Positions 40,497 to 52,466 of a DNA stretch of 64,000 bases are shown one piece after another. Under the pieces are notes generated by a model. That model was not told where the DNA came from and ran no database searches. It worked only from the letters and a program-made list of their open reading frames with translations. The position numbers and the translations under genes were made by a program. Each line of letters opens with the position of its first letter. Positions within the stretch are counted from its first letter, which is position 1. The DNA lies in contig NZ_AP028947.1 in the NCBI RefSeq assembly GCF_036323495.1, positions 3,100,001-3,164,000 on the forward strand, written 5' to 3'. Origin of the DNA: Limnobacter thiooxidans. GTDB lineage: Bacteria; Pseudomonadota; Gammaproteobacteria; Burkholderiales; Burkholderiaceae_B.

Positions 40497-43400
40497 TTAG
40501 GCTTCGTCAGAACCCTCAGCGGCTGGCATGTTGAACAAGGCCTCGGCTTGCGCACGTGGATCATGTTCAGCTTCCATCTGGCGCAGCTCTTCAGCTTCGC
40601 GCCCTTCCTTGTCTTTGCGTGCCTTGTGGAACGCCATACCTGTACCAGCAGGAATCAAGCGACCAACGATCACGTTTTCTTTCAGACCACGCAATTCGTC
40701 GCGCTTGCCCATGATGGCCGCTTCGGTCAATACACGGGTTGTTTCCTGGAAGGAAGCAGCCGAGATGAACGAGTCGGTTGACAAGGACGCCTTGGTAATA
40801 CCCAGCAAGATATTTTGGTAGCTTGCTTCGCGCTTGTTTTCACTGCGCATTTTGTCGTTCGCATCCAACAACTCGGAGCGCTCGACCTGTTCACCAGGAA
40901 TGAAGCCGGTTTCGCCCGGATCATCCACAATCACGCGACGCAACATCTGACGAACAATCACTTCGATGTGCTTGTCGTTGATCTTCACGCCCTGCAAGCG
41001 GTAAACATCCTGTACTTCGTCCACGATGTATCGCGCCAAGGCTTCAATGCCCAGCAAGCGCAGAATGTCGTGTGGATCTGCAGGACCGTCAACAATGGAT
41101 TCGCCCTTGTTCACCACCTGACCATCGTGTACCAGCACGTGTTTGTCTTTGGGAATCAGGAACTCGTGTGACACGCCGTCCAGGTCGGTGATGACCAGAC
41201 GCTGCTTACCCTTGGTGTCCTTACCGAAAGAGACCGTACCAGTCACTTCAGCCAACATGCCGGCATCTTTTGGAGAACGGGCTTCAAACAATTCGGCCAC
41301 GCGGGGCAGACCACCGGTAATGTCACGGGTTTTCTGGCTTTCCTGAGGAATACGCGCCAGTACTTCACCCACGTACACATCTTGGTTGTCGCGCACAGTA
41401 ATCAGCGCACCAACTGGGAAGCTGATGTTCACGGAATGGTCTGATCCAGCGATCTTGACTTCATTGCCCTGTGGATCAATCAATTTAACCTGTGGGCGCT
41501 CGCCCTTGCTGCCAGCGGTACGACGCTTGGCATCAATAACCACCAAAGTGGACAAACCGGTTACATCATCAATCTGCTTGGCAACAGTGGCGCCCTCTTC
41601 GATGTTCTCGAAGCGGATTTTGCCGGCATATTCGGTCACGATTGGACGTGTCAACGGATCCCAGGTTGCCAGCATGGCGCCAGCCTTGACCTGGTTGCCG
41701 TCGGACACAGCCAATGTTGCACCGTAAGGCACCTTGTGACGCTCGCGCTCACGACCAAAGTCGTCGGTGATCAGTACTTCACCCGAACGGGAAATAACGA
41801 TCTGCTCGCCTTTTGCATTTGTGATGTAGCGCATTGTTGCGGTAAAGCGAATGACACCATTCGATTTGGCTTCAATGCTGGACACCACAGCTGCACGGGA
41901 CGCCGCACCACCGATGTGGAACGTACGCATGGTCAACTGGGTACCAGGTTCACCGATGGACTGGGCCGCGATAACACCGACAGCCTCGCCATTGTTGACC
42001 AGGTAACCACGACCCAGGTCGCGGCCATAACACTTGGCGCACAGGCCATAGCGTGTGTCGCAAGACAACGGTGTGCGCACGCGCACCTCGTCGATACCCA
42101 GATGATCAATCAGTTCAACCGCATCTTCGTCGAGCAACTTGCCCACTTCGAACACGGTTTCCTGGGTTTCAGGGTTGACGACATCGGCAACAACCACACG
42201 ACCCAAAATACGGTCGCGCAGCGCTTCGATGACTTCACCACCTTCTACTAGGGCCTTCATGGCCACGCCATTGGTGGTGCCACAATCGTCTTCAACAACA
42301 ACCAGATCCTGGGTCACGTCAACCAGACGACGTGTCAGGTAACCGGAGTTGGCAGTTTTCAAAGCCGTGTCGGCCAGACCCTTACGCGCACCGTGTGTGG
42401 AAATGAAGTACTGCAATACGTTCAGACCTTCGCGGAAGTTCGCGATGATCGGTGTTTCAATAATGGAGCCATCCGGCTTGGCCATCAGGCCTCGCATACC
42501 GGCAAGCTGTCGGATCTGCGCTGCAGAACCACGCGCACCGGAGTCGGCCATCATGTAAATCGCGTTGAACGATTCCTGACGCACTTCGTTGCCGTTGCGG
42601 TCGATCACAGGCTCAGTCGCCAGCTGTTCCATCATGGCCTTGCCCACCTGGTCACCTGCACGGCCCCAAATGTCAACCACCTTGTTGTAACGCTCGCCCT
42701 GGGTAACCAGACCGGAGGTGTACTGAGATTGAATCTCTTTCACTTCGGCTTCAGCCGCAGCGATGATGACCTGCTTCTGAGCAGGTACAACCATATCGCC
42801 CATGGCGATCGAAATGCCACCGCGTGTCGCCATGCGGAAACCAAACTGCATCAGCTTGTCGGCGAAAATCACGGTTTCACGCAGACCACAGCGACGGAAT
42901 GACGCGTTGATCAAGCGAGAAATTTCCTTCTTCTTCAGTGGACGATCGATGAAGGAGAATGGCAAACCTGGTGGCAGGATTTCTGACAGCAAGGCACGAC
43001 CAACGGTTGTTTCGTAACGTGTGCGCTTGGAGGTCTTTTCGCCTGTTTCCTTGTTGACATCGAATTCGGTGATACGCACGGTTACGCGCGTGGCCAATTC
43101 AACTTCCTTGTTGTCGTATGCGCGGTTTGCCTCGCCCACGTCAGCAAACATGATGCCTTCGTTGCGGCCATTCACTCGGTCGCGAGTTGTGTAGTACAGA
43201 CCCAGCACGATGTCTTGTGACGGTACGATCGAGGGATCGCCGTTGGCAGGGAACAGCACGTTGTTGGAGGCCAACATCAGGGTACGCGCTTCGATCTGGG
43301 CTTCCAGAGACAAAGGCACGTGAACCGCCATTTGGTCACCGTCAAAGTCGGCGTTGAACGCGGCACAAACCAGTGGGTGCAATTGAATGGCCTTGCCTTC

Positions 43401-44726
43401 AATCAACACAGGCTCGAAAGCCTGAATACCCAAGCGGTGCAGCGTTGGCGCGCGGTTCAACATGACCGGATGCTCGCGAATCACTTCTTCCAGGATGTCC
43501 CAAACAATGGGTTCCTGGTTTTCAACAAATTTCTTGGCCTGCTTGATTGTGGTTGCAATACCCATCACTTCCAAGCGATTGAAAATGAATGGCTTGAACA
43601 ATTCGAGCGCCATCAGCTTGGGCAAACCGCACTGGTGCAATTTGAGCTGTGGACCCACCACAATCACGGAACGACCGGAGTAGTCCACGCGCTTGCCCAG
43701 CAAGTTTTGACGGAAACGACCGCCCTTGCCCTTAATCATGTCGGCCAATGACTTCAATGGGCGCTTGTTGGCGCCTGTCATGGCCTTGCCGCGACGACCG
43801 TTGTCCAGCAATGAATCCACCGCTTCCTGCAGCATGCGCTTTTCGTTGCGCACGATGATGTCAGGGGCATTCAATTCCAGCAGACGCTTCAAACGGTTGT
43901 TGCGGTTGATGACGCGACGATACAGGTCGTTCAGGTCAGAGGTCGCAAAACGACCACCGTCCAGCGGCACCAATGGGCGCAATTCTGGTGGCAGCACGGG
44001 CAGCACTTCGAGGATCATCCACTCAGGCTTGATGCCTGACTTCTGGAAACCTTCAAGTACCTTCAGACGCTTGGCGATCTTCTTGATCTTGGCTTCTGAA
44101 TTGGTGGTCGCCAGATCGTCGCGCAAGGTAATCACTTCGCGATCGATGTCGATCGACTTCAACAGTTCGCGAATGCCTTCAGCACCCATGAACGCGACGA
44201 AGTCGTCACCATACTCTTCCTGCTTGGCCAAGTAGTCTTCTTCGGTCAGCAGCTGCGCACGCTTGAGCGGAGTCATTCCTGGCTCGACAACGACGAAACC
44301 TTCGAAGTACAGAACACGTTCAATGTCCCGCAGGGTCATGTCCAAAACCATACCCAAGCGGGATGGCAAGGATTTCAGGAACCAGATGTGGGCAACAGGC
44401 GAGGCCAGGTCAATGTGACCCATGCGCTCACGGCGGACCTTAGCTAGCGTCACTTCAACGCCGCACTTTTCGCAGATTACGCCGCGATGCTTCAGGCGCT
44501 TGTACTTGCCGCACAAGCACTCATAGTCCTTGATTGGACCAAAAATTTTGGCGCAAAACAGACCATCGCGCTCAGGTTTGAACGTGCGGTAGTTGATGGT
44601 TTCTGGCTTTTTGACTTCACCGAAAGACCACGAACGGATTTTATCGGGCGATGCGATCGCAATCTTGATTGCGTCGAACTGCTCGTCTTGCTGGACCTGT
44701 TTAAACAGATCTAATAAAGCTTTCAT
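40497..44726 (-). CDS. rpoC: RNA polymerase subunit beta-prime
   Basis: 1409 residues. Zinc ribbon [20 protein letters not shown] near residues 70-90, the catalytic metal triad NADFDGD near 459-465, bridge-helix and trigger-loop regions ([20 protein letters not shown]), a second Cys cluster ([13 protein letters not shown]) and [20 protein letters not shown]. Full length for betaproteobacteria. Starts 23 bases after the rpoB stop. Confidence 0.99.
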   Translation of the reverse strand: MKALLDLFKQVQQDEQFDAIKIAIASPDKIRSWSFGEVKKPETINYRTFKPERDGLFCAKIFGPIKDYECLCGKYKRLKHRGVICEKCGVEVTLAKVRRERMGHIDLASPVAHIWFLKSLPSRLGMVLDMTLRDIERVLYFEGFVVVEPGMTPLKRAQLLTEEDYLAKQEEYGDDFVAFMGAEGIRELLKSIDIDREVITLRDDLATTNSEAKIKKIAKRLKVLEGFQKSGIKPEWMILEVLPVLPPELRPLVPLDGGRFATSDLNDLYRRVINRNNRLKRLLELNAPDIIVRNEKRMLQEAVDSLLDNGRRGKAMTGANKRPLKSLADMIKGKGGRFRQNLLGKRVDYSGRSVIVVGPQLKLHQCGLPKLMALELFKPFIFNRLEVMGIATTIKQAKKFVENQEPIVWDILEEVIREHPVMLNRAPTLHRLGIQAFEPVLIEGKAIQLHPLVCAAFNADFDGDQMAVHVPLSLEAQIEARTLMLASNNVLFPANGDPSIVPSQDIVLGLYYTTRDRVNGRNEGIMFADVGEANRAYDNKEVELATRVTVRITEFDVNKETGEKTSKRTRYETTVGRALLSEILPPGLPFSFIDRPLKKKEISRLINASFRRCGLRETVIFADKLMQFGFRMATRGGISIAMGDMVVPAQKQVIIAAAEAEVKEIQSQYTSGLVTQGERYNKVVDIWGRAGDQVGKAMMEQLATEPVIDRNGNEVRQESFNAIYMMADSGARGSAAQIRQLAGMRGLMAKPDGSIIETPIIANFREGLNVLQYFISTHGARKGLADTALKTANSGYLTRRLVDVTQDLVVVEDDCGTTNGVAMKALVEGGEVIEALRDRILGRVVVADVVNPETQETVFEVGKLLDEDAVELIDHLGIDEVRVRTPLSCDTRYGLCAKCYGRDLGRGYLVNNGEAVGVIAAQSIGEPGTQLTMRTFHIGGAASRAAVVSSIEAKSNGVIRFTATMRYITNAKGEQIVISRSGEVLITDDFGRERERHKVPYGATLAVSDGNQVKAGAMLATWDPLTRPIVTEYAGKIRFENIEEGATVAKQIDDVTGLSTLVVIDAKRRTAGSKGERPQVKLIDPQGNEVKIAGSDHSVNISFPVGALITVRDNQDVYVGEVLARIPQESQKTRDITGGLPRVAELFEARSPKDAGMLAEVTGTVSFGKDTKGKQRLVITDLDGVSHEFLIPKDKHVLVHDGQVVNKGESIVDGPADPHDILRLLGIEALARYIVDEVQDVYRLQGVKINDKHIEVIVRQMLRRVIVDDPGETGFIPGEQVERSELLDANDKMRSENKREASYQNILLGITKASLSTDSFISAASFQETTRVLTEAAIMGKRDELRGLKENVIVGRLIPAGTGMAFHKARKDKEGREAEELRQMEAEHDPRAQAEALFNMPAAEGSDEA

Positions 44727-44749
44727 TTAAATACCTCCGTCGCGACCGA

Positions 44750-47700
44750 TCAATTACGGTCCAGATCAATATCAATACCGAGTGAGCGGATTTCTTTCAC
44801 GAGTACGTTGAAAGACTCCGGCATACCAGCATCAATCGTGTGATCACCTTTGACCAAATTCTCATACACCTTCGTACGACCATTCACATCGTCTGACTTC
44901 ACAGTCAGCATTTCCTGCAGAACGTACGATGCGCCATAGGCTTCCAGCGCCCACACTTCCATCTCACCGAAACGCTGACCACCAAACTGGGCTTTACCGC
45001 CCAATGGCTGCTGCGTCACCAGAGAGTATGGTCCAGTTGAACGGGCGTGCATCTTGTCATCGACCAAGTGGTGCAGTTTCAGCACGTGCTTGTAACCGAC
45101 GGTGACCTTGCGGTCAAACGCATCACCAGTACGACCGTCATACAGCGTGACCTGGGTCTTGGACTCGTTAAAGCCCAAAGCCTGCATGCGAGGATCTTCG
45201 TCGGGGTAAGCCAGACGGAGCATTTCCAGAATGTCTTCTTCGTTCGCGCCGTCGAATACCGGCGTGGCGAATGGCATACCCTTGGTCAGGTTCTTGCCCA
45301 TGTTGATGATTTCCAGATCCGTCAGGGAATCCAGATCAACAGTGGTACCTGTGCCGTTGTAGACCTTGTGCAGGTATTCGCGCAGGCGGGCTACAGCATT
45401 TTGCTCACGCAACATTTCATTGATGCGATCGCCAATGCCCTTGGCCGCCCAACCGAGGTGGGTTTCAAGAATCTGACCCACGTTCATACGTGAAGGTACA
45501 CCCAGCGGGTTCAACACGATGTCCACAGGACGGCCATCAGCCATGTGAGGCAGGTCTTCCACAGGCACGATCTTGGAGACCACACCCTTGTTACCGTGAC
45601 GACCGGCCATCTTGTCACCTGGCTGCAAGCGACGCTTGACTGCCAGGTAAACCTTGACCATTTTCAAAACGCCCGGTGGCAATTCATCGCCTTGAGTCAA
45701 CTTCTTGCGCTTTTCTTCAAAAGCCAAGTCAAACTGGTGACGCTTGTCTTCAATGGACTTCTTCAATGTTTCGAGTTGTCCAGCAGCTTCTTCCTCTGCA
45801 AGGCGAATATCGAACCAGTGGTGATGATCCACTTCTTTCAGGTATTCAGCGCTAATCTTGGTGCCCTTGGCCAGCTTGGCTGGACCACCGTTGGCCACCT
45901 TGCCCACGAGGAAACGCTCAATACGGTTAAAAGCATCAGCTTCCACAATACGCATCTGGTCGTTCAAGTCGAGGCGATAGCGCTTCAGTTCGTCGTCGAT
46001 GATGGACTGAGCGCGCTTGTCGCGTACGATGCCTTCCCGTGTGAACACCTGAACGTCGATCACCGTACCAGTCATGCCGGAAGGCACGCGCAGTGAGGTG
46101 TCTTTTACGTCAGAGGCTTTTTCACCGAAAATTGCACGCAGCAGCTTTTCTTCCGGAGTCAGCTGGGTTTCGCCTTTTGGCGTGACCTTGCCAACCATGA
46201 CGTCACCAGCCTGTACTTCAGCACCGATGTACACAATGCCGGATTCGTCCAGGCGTGACAATTGGGCTTCGGACAGGTTGGAAATGTCGCGTGTGATTTC
46301 TTCGGAGCCCAGCTTGGTGTCACGGGCTACAACGGACAATTCTTCAATGTGAATTGAGGTGTAGCGGTCTTCAGCAACCACGCGCTCGGAGATCAAGATT
46401 GAATCTTCGAAGTTGTAACCGTTCCAGGGCATGAACGCGACCAGCATGTTTTGACCCAAGGCCAATTCGCCCAAGTCAGTGGATGCACCGTCCGCAATCA
46501 CATCGCCCTTGGCAATGATGTCGCCTTTGTTGACGATTGGACGCTGGTTGATGTTGGTGTTCTGGTTGGAACGCGTGTACTTGGTCAGGTTGTAGATGTC
46601 CACACCCACTGAACCAGATTCCACTTCATTGTCGTTCACGCGGATCACGATGCGGTTTGCATCGACGTAATCGACAACACCGCCATGGTCAGCCACGATT
46701 ACTGTACCCGAGTCAACGGCTACGGTACGCTCGATACCGGTACCTGCGAACGGCTTTTCTGGACGCAGACATGGCACAGCTTGACGCTGCATGTTTGCAC
46801 CCATCAACGCACGGTTCGCATCATCGTGTTCGAGGAACGGAATCAATGATGCAGCCACGGACACAATCTGGCCTGGTGCAACGTCCATCAGCTCAACGCC
46901 GGACGGATCCATCAACTCGAATTCCCCTGCAACGCGGCAGGAAACCAGATCACCGACCAGGCGCTTCTTGTCGTCAATTTCAGCGTTCGCCTGGGCGATC
47001 ACATAACGACCTTCTTCAATGGCTGACAGATAAACGATTTCATCGGACACAACACCACCTTCAACCTTGCGGTAAGGTGTTTCCAGGAAGCCGTACTCGT
47101 TCAAACGAGCAAACATCGCCATGGAGTTGATCAGACCAATGTTCGGACCTTCCGGTGTTTCGATCGGGCACACACGGCCATAGTGGGTGGTGTGTACGTC
47201 ACGAACCTCAAAGCCGGCACGCTCACGCGTCAAACCGCCTGGGCCCAGGGCTGAAACACGACGCTTGTGCGTGATTTCAGACAGGGGGTTGGTTTGGTCC
47301 ATGAACTGCGACAACTGGGAAGAACCGAAGAACTCCTTGATTGCTGCAGAAATTGGCTTGGAGTTGATCAGGTCGTGCGGCATCAGGTTCTCGGCTTCAG
47401 CCTGACCCAGACGCTCTTTCACGGCACGCTCAACGCGAACCAGACCTGCGCGGAACTGGTTTTCGGCCAATTCACCCACACAGCGAACACGGCGGTTACC
47501 CAAGTGATCGATGTCATCGATTTCACCATTGCCGTTGCGCAGATCCACCAGGATCTTGATCACGGCCAGGATGTCGTCGTCCTGCAGAACCATGGCGCCT
47601 TCCACTTCCGGACGGCCCACACGGCGGTTGAATTTCATGCGACCCACACGTGACAGGTCGTAGGAGTCTTCGCTGTAGAACAAGCGGTTGAACAACATTT

Positions 47701-48859
47701 CAACAGCTTCTTCTGTGGGCGGCTCGCCTGGACGCATCATGCGATAAATGGCCACACGTGCAGCAGTTTGATCTGCTGTTTCGTCAGTTCTCAAAGTTTG
47801 AGAAATGTAGGCACCGTGGTCGAGTTCGTTGGTGAAAATTGTTTCGATGGTTTTTACACCGGCATCACGGATCTTGCCCATGATTTCTTCAGTGATTTCA
47901 TCGTTGGCAGACGCCACAACTTCGCCCGTGCTTCCGTCCACAATGTTCTTGGCCAGCGTACGACCAATGAGGAAGTCTTCCGGTACGGAAATTTTCTTCA
48001 GGCCCGCAGCCTCAATATCACGAATGTGTTTTGCGTTGATCCGCTTGTCTTTTTGAACCAAAACCTTGCCGGCTTTGTCGACGATGTCAAACTTGGCAAC
48101 TTCGCCTTTCAGGCGGGAAGTGACCAGATCCATGGACGCGCCTTCGGATTTGATTTCGAACTGGTCGAAATCAAAGAAGCTGGCCAGGATCTGCTCGTTT
48201 TTCATGCCGATGGCTTTGAGCAGGATCGTGACGGGCATCTTGCGACGACGGTCAACACGGAAATACAGAACATCTTTCGGATCAAACTCGAAATCCAGCC
48301 ATGAACCACGGTATGGAATGATTCGTGCCGAGAACAACAATTTGCCCGAGCTGTGTGTCTTGCCGCGATCGTGTTCAAAAAACACGCCGGGTGACCGATG
48401 CAACTGGGACACGATCACACGCTCGGTTCCGTTGATCACGAAAGAACCGTTTTGAGTCATCAGGGGCAGTTCGCCCATATACACCTCCTGCTCCTTGACT
48501 TCCTTGACTGTGGGCTTGCTGGCCTCACGATCAAGAAGAACCAAGCGAACGCGAGCGCGCAGCGGGGAGCAGAATGTCAATCCACGCTGCTGACATTCCT
48601 TGACGTCAAAAGCTGGTTCACCTAGCGCGTACTGAACGAATTCCAGGCGCGCATAGCCATTGTGGGACACAATCGGAAATACAGACTGGAACGCCGCCTG
48701 TAACCCTTGTTCGGCACGCTTCTCAATGGGCAATCCCAATTGAAGAAAGTCAGTGTAGGAGTCAAGTTGAGTGGTGAGAAGATACGGAACATCCAAAACT
48801 GGAGGCCGTTTCGCAAAGCTTTTGCGTATGCGTTTTTTCTCGGTGGCAGAGTAAGACAT
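44750..48859 (-). CDS. rpoB: RNA polymerase subunit beta
   Basis: 1369 residues. The rifampicin pocket ([20 protein letters not shown], then [10 protein letters not shown]) has the sensitive residues at the D516, H526 and S531 equivalents of E. coli. The conserved C-terminal [19 protein letters not shown] segment appears as [20 protein letters not shown], and the terminal [20 protein letters not shown] is intact. Lies 137 bases after rplL, with an attenuator-like hairpin between. Confidence 0.99.
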   Translation of the reverse strand: MSYSATEKKRIRKSFAKRPPVLDVPYLLTTQLDSYTDFLQLGLPIEKRAEQGLQAAFQSVFPIVSHNGYARLEFVQYALGEPAFDVKECQQRGLTFCSPLRARVRLVLLDREASKPTVKEVKEQEVYMGELPLMTQNGSFVINGTERVIVSQLHRSPGVFFEHDRGKTHSSGKLLFSARIIPYRGSWLDFEFDPKDVLYFRVDRRRKMPVTILLKAIGMKNEQILASFFDFDQFEIKSEGASMDLVTSRLKGEVAKFDIVDKAGKVLVQKDKRINAKHIRDIEAAGLKKISVPEDFLIGRTLAKNIVDGSTGEVVASANDEITEEIMGKIRDAGVKTIETIFTNELDHGAYISQTLRTDETADQTAARVAIYRMMRPGEPPTEEAVEMLFNRLFYSEDSYDLSRVGRMKFNRRVGRPEVEGAMVLQDDDILAVIKILVDLRNGNGEIDDIDHLGNRRVRCVGELAENQFRAGLVRVERAVKERLGQAEAENLMPHDLINSKPISAAIKEFFGSSQLSQFMDQTNPLSEITHKRRVSALGPGGLTRERAGFEVRDVHTTHYGRVCPIETPEGPNIGLINSMAMFARLNEYGFLETPYRKVEGGVVSDEIVYLSAIEEGRYVIAQANAEIDDKKRLVGDLVSCRVAGEFELMDPSGVELMDVAPGQIVSVAASLIPFLEHDDANRALMGANMQRQAVPCLRPEKPFAGTGIERTVAVDSGTVIVADHGGVVDYVDANRIVIRVNDNEVESGSVGVDIYNLTKYTRSNQNTNINQRPIVNKGDIIAKGDVIADGASTDLGELALGQNMLVAFMPWNGYNFEDSILISERVVAEDRYTSIHIEELSVVARDTKLGSEEITRDISNLSEAQLSRLDESGIVYIGAEVQAGDVMVGKVTPKGETQLTPEEKLLRAIFGEKASDVKDTSLRVPSGMTGTVIDVQVFTREGIVRDKRAQSIIDDELKRYRLDLNDQMRIVEADAFNRIERFLVGKVANGGPAKLAKGTKISAEYLKEVDHHHWFDIRLAEEEAAGQLETLKKSIEDKRHQFDLAFEEKRKKLTQGDELPPGVLKMVKVYLAVKRRLQPGDKMAGRHGNKGVVSKIVPVEDLPHMADGRPVDIVLNPLGVPSRMNVGQILETHLGWAAKGIGDRINEMLREQNAVARLREYLHKVYNGTGTTVDLDSLTDLEIINMGKNLTKGMPFATPVFDGANEEDILEMLRLAYPDEDPRMQALGFNESKTQVTLYDGRTGDAFDRKVTVGYKHVLKLHHLVDDKMHARSTGPYSLVTQQPLGGKAQFGGQRFGEMEVWALEAYGASYVLQEMLTVKSDDVNGRTKVYENLVKGDHTIDAGMPESFNVLVKEIRSLGIDIDLDRN

Positions 48860-48951
48860 ATTTTCTGTCCTGATGTCGAGCGGATTAAGCGATATGCATG
48901 TGTTCTACACATGGCTTAACACACTCTGGTTGTAATCGCTCTTTCAAGCGC

Positions 48952-48980
48952 AAAAAGCCCGGAGGCAAAAACCCCCGGGC
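48952..48980 (-). terminator. Attenuator-like hairpin between rplL and rpoB
   Basis: Transcribed strand: GCCCGG pairs with CCGGGC around a loop that includes a T-run, followed by TTTTTGCG. This is the position of the partial terminator that lowers rpoBC transcription relative to rplJL in E. coli. The short U-tract suggests incomplete termination. Confidence 0.75.
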
Positions 48981-48996
48981 ATTTCAAAAACCGACA

Positions 48997-49371
48997 TTAC
49001 TTAACGTCGACTTTCGCACCAGCTTCTTCAAGTTGCTTCTTGACGTCGTCAGCTTCAGCTTTGGAAACGCCTTCTTTAACAGCTTTGGGTGCGCCGTCAA
49101 CCAGGTCCTTGGCTTCTTTCAGGCCAAGACCGGTCAATGCACGTACTACTTTAATTACGTTTACCTTGCTTTCGCCAGCAGCAGTCAGAATTACGTCGAA
49201 TTCTGTCTTCTCTTCAGCGGCAGCAGCACCAGCAGCGGCAGGTGCAGCAACTGCTACAGCAGCGGCAGCAGCAGAAACGCCAAACTTCTCTTCCATTTCT
49301 TTGATCAGTTCGGACAGTTCGAGTACGGTCATGCCAGCGATGGCGTCGAGGATTTCGGCTTTAGTTGCCAT
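48997..49371 (-). CDS. rplL: 50S ribosomal protein L7/L12
   Basis: 124 residues: N-terminal dimer domain ([20 protein letters not shown]), a long Ala-rich hinge (residues about 35-52), and the C-terminal factor-binding domain ([40 protein letters not shown]). Stalk protein that recruits translational GTPases; present in several copies per ribosome, so the gene needs higher output than rpoB downstream. Confidence 0.99.
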   Translation of the reverse strand: MATKAEILDAIAGMTVLELSELIKEMEEKFGVSAAAAAVAVAAPAAAGAAAAEEKTEFDVILTAAGESKVNVIKVVRALTGLGLKEAKDLVDGAPKAVKEGVSKAEADDVKKQLEEAGAKVDVK

Positions 49372-49418
49372 TTGAGTATTCTCCAGTTAAAAGTTTGATT
49401 CGGCTATCTTGAAAAAAG

Positions 49419-49949
49419 TTAAGCAGCTTGCGATTCTTTCTGATCACGAACGGCAGCCACACCGCGAACAAATTTCGTAGGCACTTCGTTAAGAGTGCGT
49501 ACAAATGTTGCGATAGGTGCTTGCATCGTGCCCAGCAATTTCGACAGAAGTTCATCACGACTTGGCATGGTGGCCAAAGCCTTCACACCGTCAGCACCCA
49601 TAACCTGGCCTGGCAAAGCACCAGCGGTCAAGATGAGTTTGTCGTTTGTCTTCGCGAAATTAACCAACACTTTGGCTGCTGCGACGGGATCAGCACTGAT
49701 ACCGTAGATCAGCGGGCCAACCATATTGCCGGACAAAGCCTCAAAGGCTGTACCTGCAATGGCTCGCTTTGCCAATGTGTTTTTCAGAACACGCAAATAA
49801 ACACCTGCTGCACGAGCATCCTTGCGGAGCTGCGTCACACTTTCTACAGACAGACCACGATATTCAGCAACAACCACGGATTGAGCACTGGCCAACTGGC
49901 TGGTGATCTCTTCGATGACTGCTGCTTTTTCTTGGCGATTCAATGCCAC
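49419..49949 (-). CDS. rplJ: 50S ribosomal protein L10
   Basis: 176 residues from a GTG at 49949 with GGAG eight bases upstream. [20 protein letters not shown] binds 23S rRNA and the C-terminal helix anchors L7/L12 dimers. In E. coli the L10-L12 complex represses its own mRNA via the leader; a 210-base structured leader is present here. Confidence 0.98.
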   Translation of the reverse strand: MALNRQEKAAVIEEITSQLASAQSVVVAEYRGLSVESVTQLRKDARAAGVYLRVLKNTLAKRAIAGTAFEALSGNMVGPLIYGISADPVAAAKVLVNFAKTNDKLILTAGALPGQVMGADGVKALATMPSRDELLSKLLGTMQAPIATFVRTLNEVPTKFVRGVAAVRDQKESQAA

Positions 49950-50159
49950 GGTCTTTCTCCAAAAAGAAGCGCTTATTGCACTGTTTAAAACAGGCGACCG
50001 AAATCAAGCTTTGAACGTAAATTCATTACTTTTACTCGGGACCGCCATCTAGGTTGGATGGTTTTTTAAAAAATCAGGCCTGCAAGCAAACCTTCTTTCT
50101 CCAACGGTCTTTGACAACCTGAAGCACCGGGAGAACCCGGCGCTTCAGCCCAAAGTTTC
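49950..50159 (-). promoter_or_regulatory. rplJ leader, candidate L10 autoregulatory region
   Basis: 210-base gap between rplA and rplJ. It holds a 13-bp hairpin with a TTCT loop (CTGAAGC-G-CCGGG / CCCGG-T-GCTTCAG, 50119-50148), then a GGTTGTCAAAGACCG stretch, smaller stems (CCATC/GATGG near 50044) and CTGTTT/AAACAG at 49981-49993. Size and position match the L10 leader of proteobacteria. No U-tract follows the main stem, so it is not a terminator. A 13-codon frame (49985-50026) is probably chance. Confidence 0.7.
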
Positions 50160-50858
50160 TTATTGACCCAAAACTGTAGTCTGGTCAACGCGTACACCAC
50201 CACCCATGGTGCTGGATACGGCAATCTTTCTCAGATACACACCTTTAGACGATGCTGGCTTCGATTTGTTCAATGCCTCTAGCAATGCCGCCAGATTGGA
50301 CTTCAACTTGTCCACATCAAACGATGCGCGACCGATTGTGCAATGAACGATACCAGCCTTGTCTGTACGATACTGAACCTGACCAGCCTTGGCGTTTTTA
50401 ACAGCCGTGGCCACATCAGGAGTTACAGTGCCGACTTTCGGGTTTGGCATCAGGCCGCGAGGACCCAGAATCTGACCCAGCGTACCAACGATACGCATTG
50501 TGTCTGGAGACGCAATTACGATGTCGAAGTTCATGTTGCCTGCTTTCACTTCAGCAGCCAGGTCGTCCATACCCACGATGTCGGCACCGGCGGCTTTGGC
50601 TTCTTCAGCCTTGGCACCTTGCGCGAACACGGCCACACGTACCGTCTTGCCTGTACCGGCGGGCAAAACCACTGAACCACGAACTACTTGGTCTGATTTA
50701 CGTGCATCAACGCCCAATTGAATGGCAGCATCTACTGACTCATCAAACTTGGCGGTTGCTGTTTCTTTTACCAGGCCCAGAGCTTGCTCAATGGGATAAA
50801 ACGCATTGCGATCGATTTTTGCGCGCAATGCCTGAGTGCGTTTTGACAACTTAGCCAT
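50160..50858 (-). CDS. rplA: 50S ribosomal protein L1
   Basis: 232 residues ([32 protein letters not shown] core [40 protein letters not shown]). Forms the E-site stalk and, in E. coli, represses rplKA translation at the rplK leader. Directly abuts rplK. Confidence 0.99.
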   Translation of the reverse strand: MAKLSKRTQALRAKIDRNAFYPIEQALGLVKETATAKFDESVDAAIQLGVDARKSDQVVRGSVVLPAGTGKTVRVAVFAQGAKAEEAKAAGADIVGMDDLAAEVKAGNMNFDIVIASPDTMRIVGTLGQILGPRGLMPNPKVGTVTPDVATAVKNAKAGQVQYRTDKAGIVHCTIGRASFDVDKLKSNLAALLEALNKSKPASSKGVYLRKIAVSSTMGGGVRVDQTTVLGQ

Positions 50859-51290
50859 TTATAGACCCTCCACCACGATACCCATGCTGCGCGCTGAGCC
50901 AGCGATGGTGCGAACAGCAGCATCCATGTCAGCAGCGGTCAGGTCAGGCATCTTTGTTTTTGCGATTTCTTCAGCTTGTTCACGAGTGATCTTACCCACT
51001 TTGTCCAGGTGAGGACGTGGAGAACCCTTGGTGATTTTTGCTGCTTTCTTGATCAACACTGTCGCAGGAGGCGTCTTCATGATGAACGTGAAAGACTTGT
51101 CTGCGAAGGCGGTGATTACCACTGGAATTGGCAAACCTGGCTCCAAGCCTTGGGTTTGGGCATTGAATGCCTTACAGAATTCCATGATGTTCAAACCGCG
51201 TTGACCCAATGCTGGGCCGATGGGTGGTGATGGGTTTGCTTTACCTGCTGGAACTTGCAGCTTGATAAAGCCAATGATTTTCTTGGCCAT
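50859..51290 (-). CDS. rplK: 50S ribosomal protein L11
   Basis: 143 residues: [40 protein letters not shown], and the C-terminal rRNA-binding domain ([20 protein letters not shown]). Sits at the GTPase-associated centre and is needed for RelA activation. A GGAG ribosome-binding site precedes the ATG; 111 bases separate it from nusG, with no clear promoter seen. Confidence 0.99.
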   Translation of the reverse strand: MAKKIIGFIKLQVPAGKANPSPPIGPALGQRGLNIMEFCKAFNAQTQGLEPGLPIPVVITAFADKSFTFIMKTPPATVLIKKAAKITKGSPRPHLDKVGKITREQAEEIAKTKMPDLTAADMDAAVRTIAGSARSMGIVVEGL

Positions 51291-51401
51291 TGAAATTTCT
51301 CCGTGAGTTCAAGCGCAGCTTGCACTGCTCCTCTTGTTGCTCGAATTACCGTTTCTCCTGTCAGCAACTAAATACAGGCGGCGTGAAAACTTATTTCTTC
51401 G

Positions 51402-51935
51402 TCAGACCTTTTCGACCTGATGGAAGTCCAGCTCGACAGGCGTGGCACGACCAAAAATGGTCACAGATACGCGGAGCTTGCTTTTCTCGTAATTGATTTC
51501 TTCCACATTGCCATTGAAATCAGCAAAAGGACCTTCCTTGACACGAACCATTTCACCCACTTCATAAAGCACCTTGGGACGTGGCTTTTCAGCACCTTCC
51601 TGCATCTGCTTCATGATCTTGTCGACTTCCTTCTGGGAAATCGGCGTGGGGCGGTTTCCGGTTCCACCAATGAAACCCGTGACTTTCGGGGTATTCTTGA
51701 CCAAATGCCAGGAGTCATCAGTCATTTCCATTTCCACCAACACATAACCAGGGAAGAAACGGCGTTCGGAAATGGACTTTTGTCCACCCTTGATCTCAAC
51801 AACCTCTTCAGAGGGCACAAGAATCTGGGTAAACAGATCAGAGAACTCAGAACGGTCAATGCGCTCTTGCAACGATTTCTGCACACTCTTCTCAAGGCCA
51901 GAGTATACGTGCACCACGTACCAGCGTTTTGACAT
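51402..51935 (-). CDS. nusG: Transcription antitermination factor NusG
   Basis: 177 residues from the ATG at 51935 ([20 protein letters not shown]). NGN domain (about 1-120; [34 protein letters not shown]) and a KOW domain ([20 protein letters not shown]). It couples RNA polymerase to the ribosome or Rho. Its ATG shares a base with the secE stop (TAATG). Confidence 0.98.
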   Translation of the reverse strand: MSKRWYVVHVYSGLEKSVQKSLQERIDRSEFSDLFTQILVPSEEVVEIKGGQKSISERRFFPGYVLVEMEMTDDSWHLVKNTPKVTGFIGGTGNRPTPISQKEVDKIMKQMQEGAEKPRPKVLYEVGEMVRVKEGPFADFNGNVEEINYEKSKLRVSVTIFGRATPVELDFHQVEKV

Positions 51936-52318
51936 TATATTGCCCACCCCAAAATCAAGTCGTAAAAGACCCACTCAAGCGTTTTGTCAACCAGCAACAA
52001 ATAAATGGACATGATCAGCACGAATACGAAAACCACGCCGGTCATCTGCATACCCTCTTTGCGGGTAGGCCAGACCACTCTCTTGGCCTCATTAACGGAG
52101 TCTTTGGCAAACCCAACGAACCGCTTACCGGTTTGGGAGAGAAGGAAACTGGCTACAGCCAGACCCACACCAAGCAGAACCACGCCAAGGCGAATAAAGA
52201 AGTCTTCTGCGGACAACACTTGGTACGCAATAGCACCACCGATCGCAAAAGCGACCGCCAGCACAAGCATCAGCTTGTCTTGCCCAGTGGAGATTGTTTG
52301 AATGTCGTTCTGCGCCAT
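51935..52318 (-). CDS. secE: Protein translocase subunit SecE
   Basis: 127 residues from the ATG at 52318 ([20 protein letters not shown]), with three membrane helices as in E. coli and the conserved amphipathic segment [20 protein letters not shown]. An open frame continues upstream across tRNA-Trp to 52405 but cannot be coding. Separated from the tRNA by a 12-bp hairpin. Confidence 0.97.
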   Translation of the reverse strand: MAQNDIQTISTGQDKLMLVLAVAFAIGGAIAYQVLSAEDFFIRLGVVLLGVGLAVASFLLSQTGKRFVGFAKDSVNEAKRVVWPTRKEGMQMTGVVFVFVLIMSIYLLLVDKTLEWVFYDLILGWAI

Positions 52319-52333
52319 ATTCTTAAAATGTAA

Positions 52334-52361
52334 GCCGCCGCTGAAGTTATTCAGCGGCGGC
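52334..52361 (-). promoter_or_regulatory. 12-bp perfect hairpin between tRNA-Trp and secE
   Basis: GCCGCCGCTGAA pairs perfectly with TTCAGCGGCGGC around a four-base loop. It lies 14 bases past the tRNA-Trp 3' end and 15 bases ahead of the secE ATG. On the transcribed strand it is followed by TTACATTTTAAG, an imperfect U-rich stretch, so it may act as a weak attenuator or as an RNase cleavage/protection site separating tRNA from mRNA. Confidence 0.65.
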
Positions 52362-52375
52362 AATCCTACCAAATT

Positions 52376-52451
52376 TGGCAGGGCAAGAGGGAATCGAACC
52401 CACAACCTTCGGTTTTGGAGACCGACGCTCTGCCAATTGAGCTATTGCCCT
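52376..52451 (-). tRNA. tRNA-Trp (anticodon CCA)
   Basis: 76 nt including an encoded CCA. Acceptor AGGGCAA/TTGCCCT, D-arm AGCTCAATTGGCAGAGC, anticodon loop CTCCAAA with CCA, T-arm GGTTCGATTCC. Fifteen bases after the tufB stop and upstream of secE, as in many proteobacteria. Confidence 0.97.
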
Positions 52452-52466
52452 AAAAAACCCGAATGA

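Noticed and set aside
49985..50026. 13-codon frame in the rplJ leader ([13 protein letters not shown])
   Set aside because: No ribosome-binding site and no repeated regulatory codons; kept only as a note in the leader entry.
52319..52405. Upstream extension of the secE frame
   Set aside because: It runs through the 12-bp hairpin and into tRNA-Trp, so it cannot be coding.
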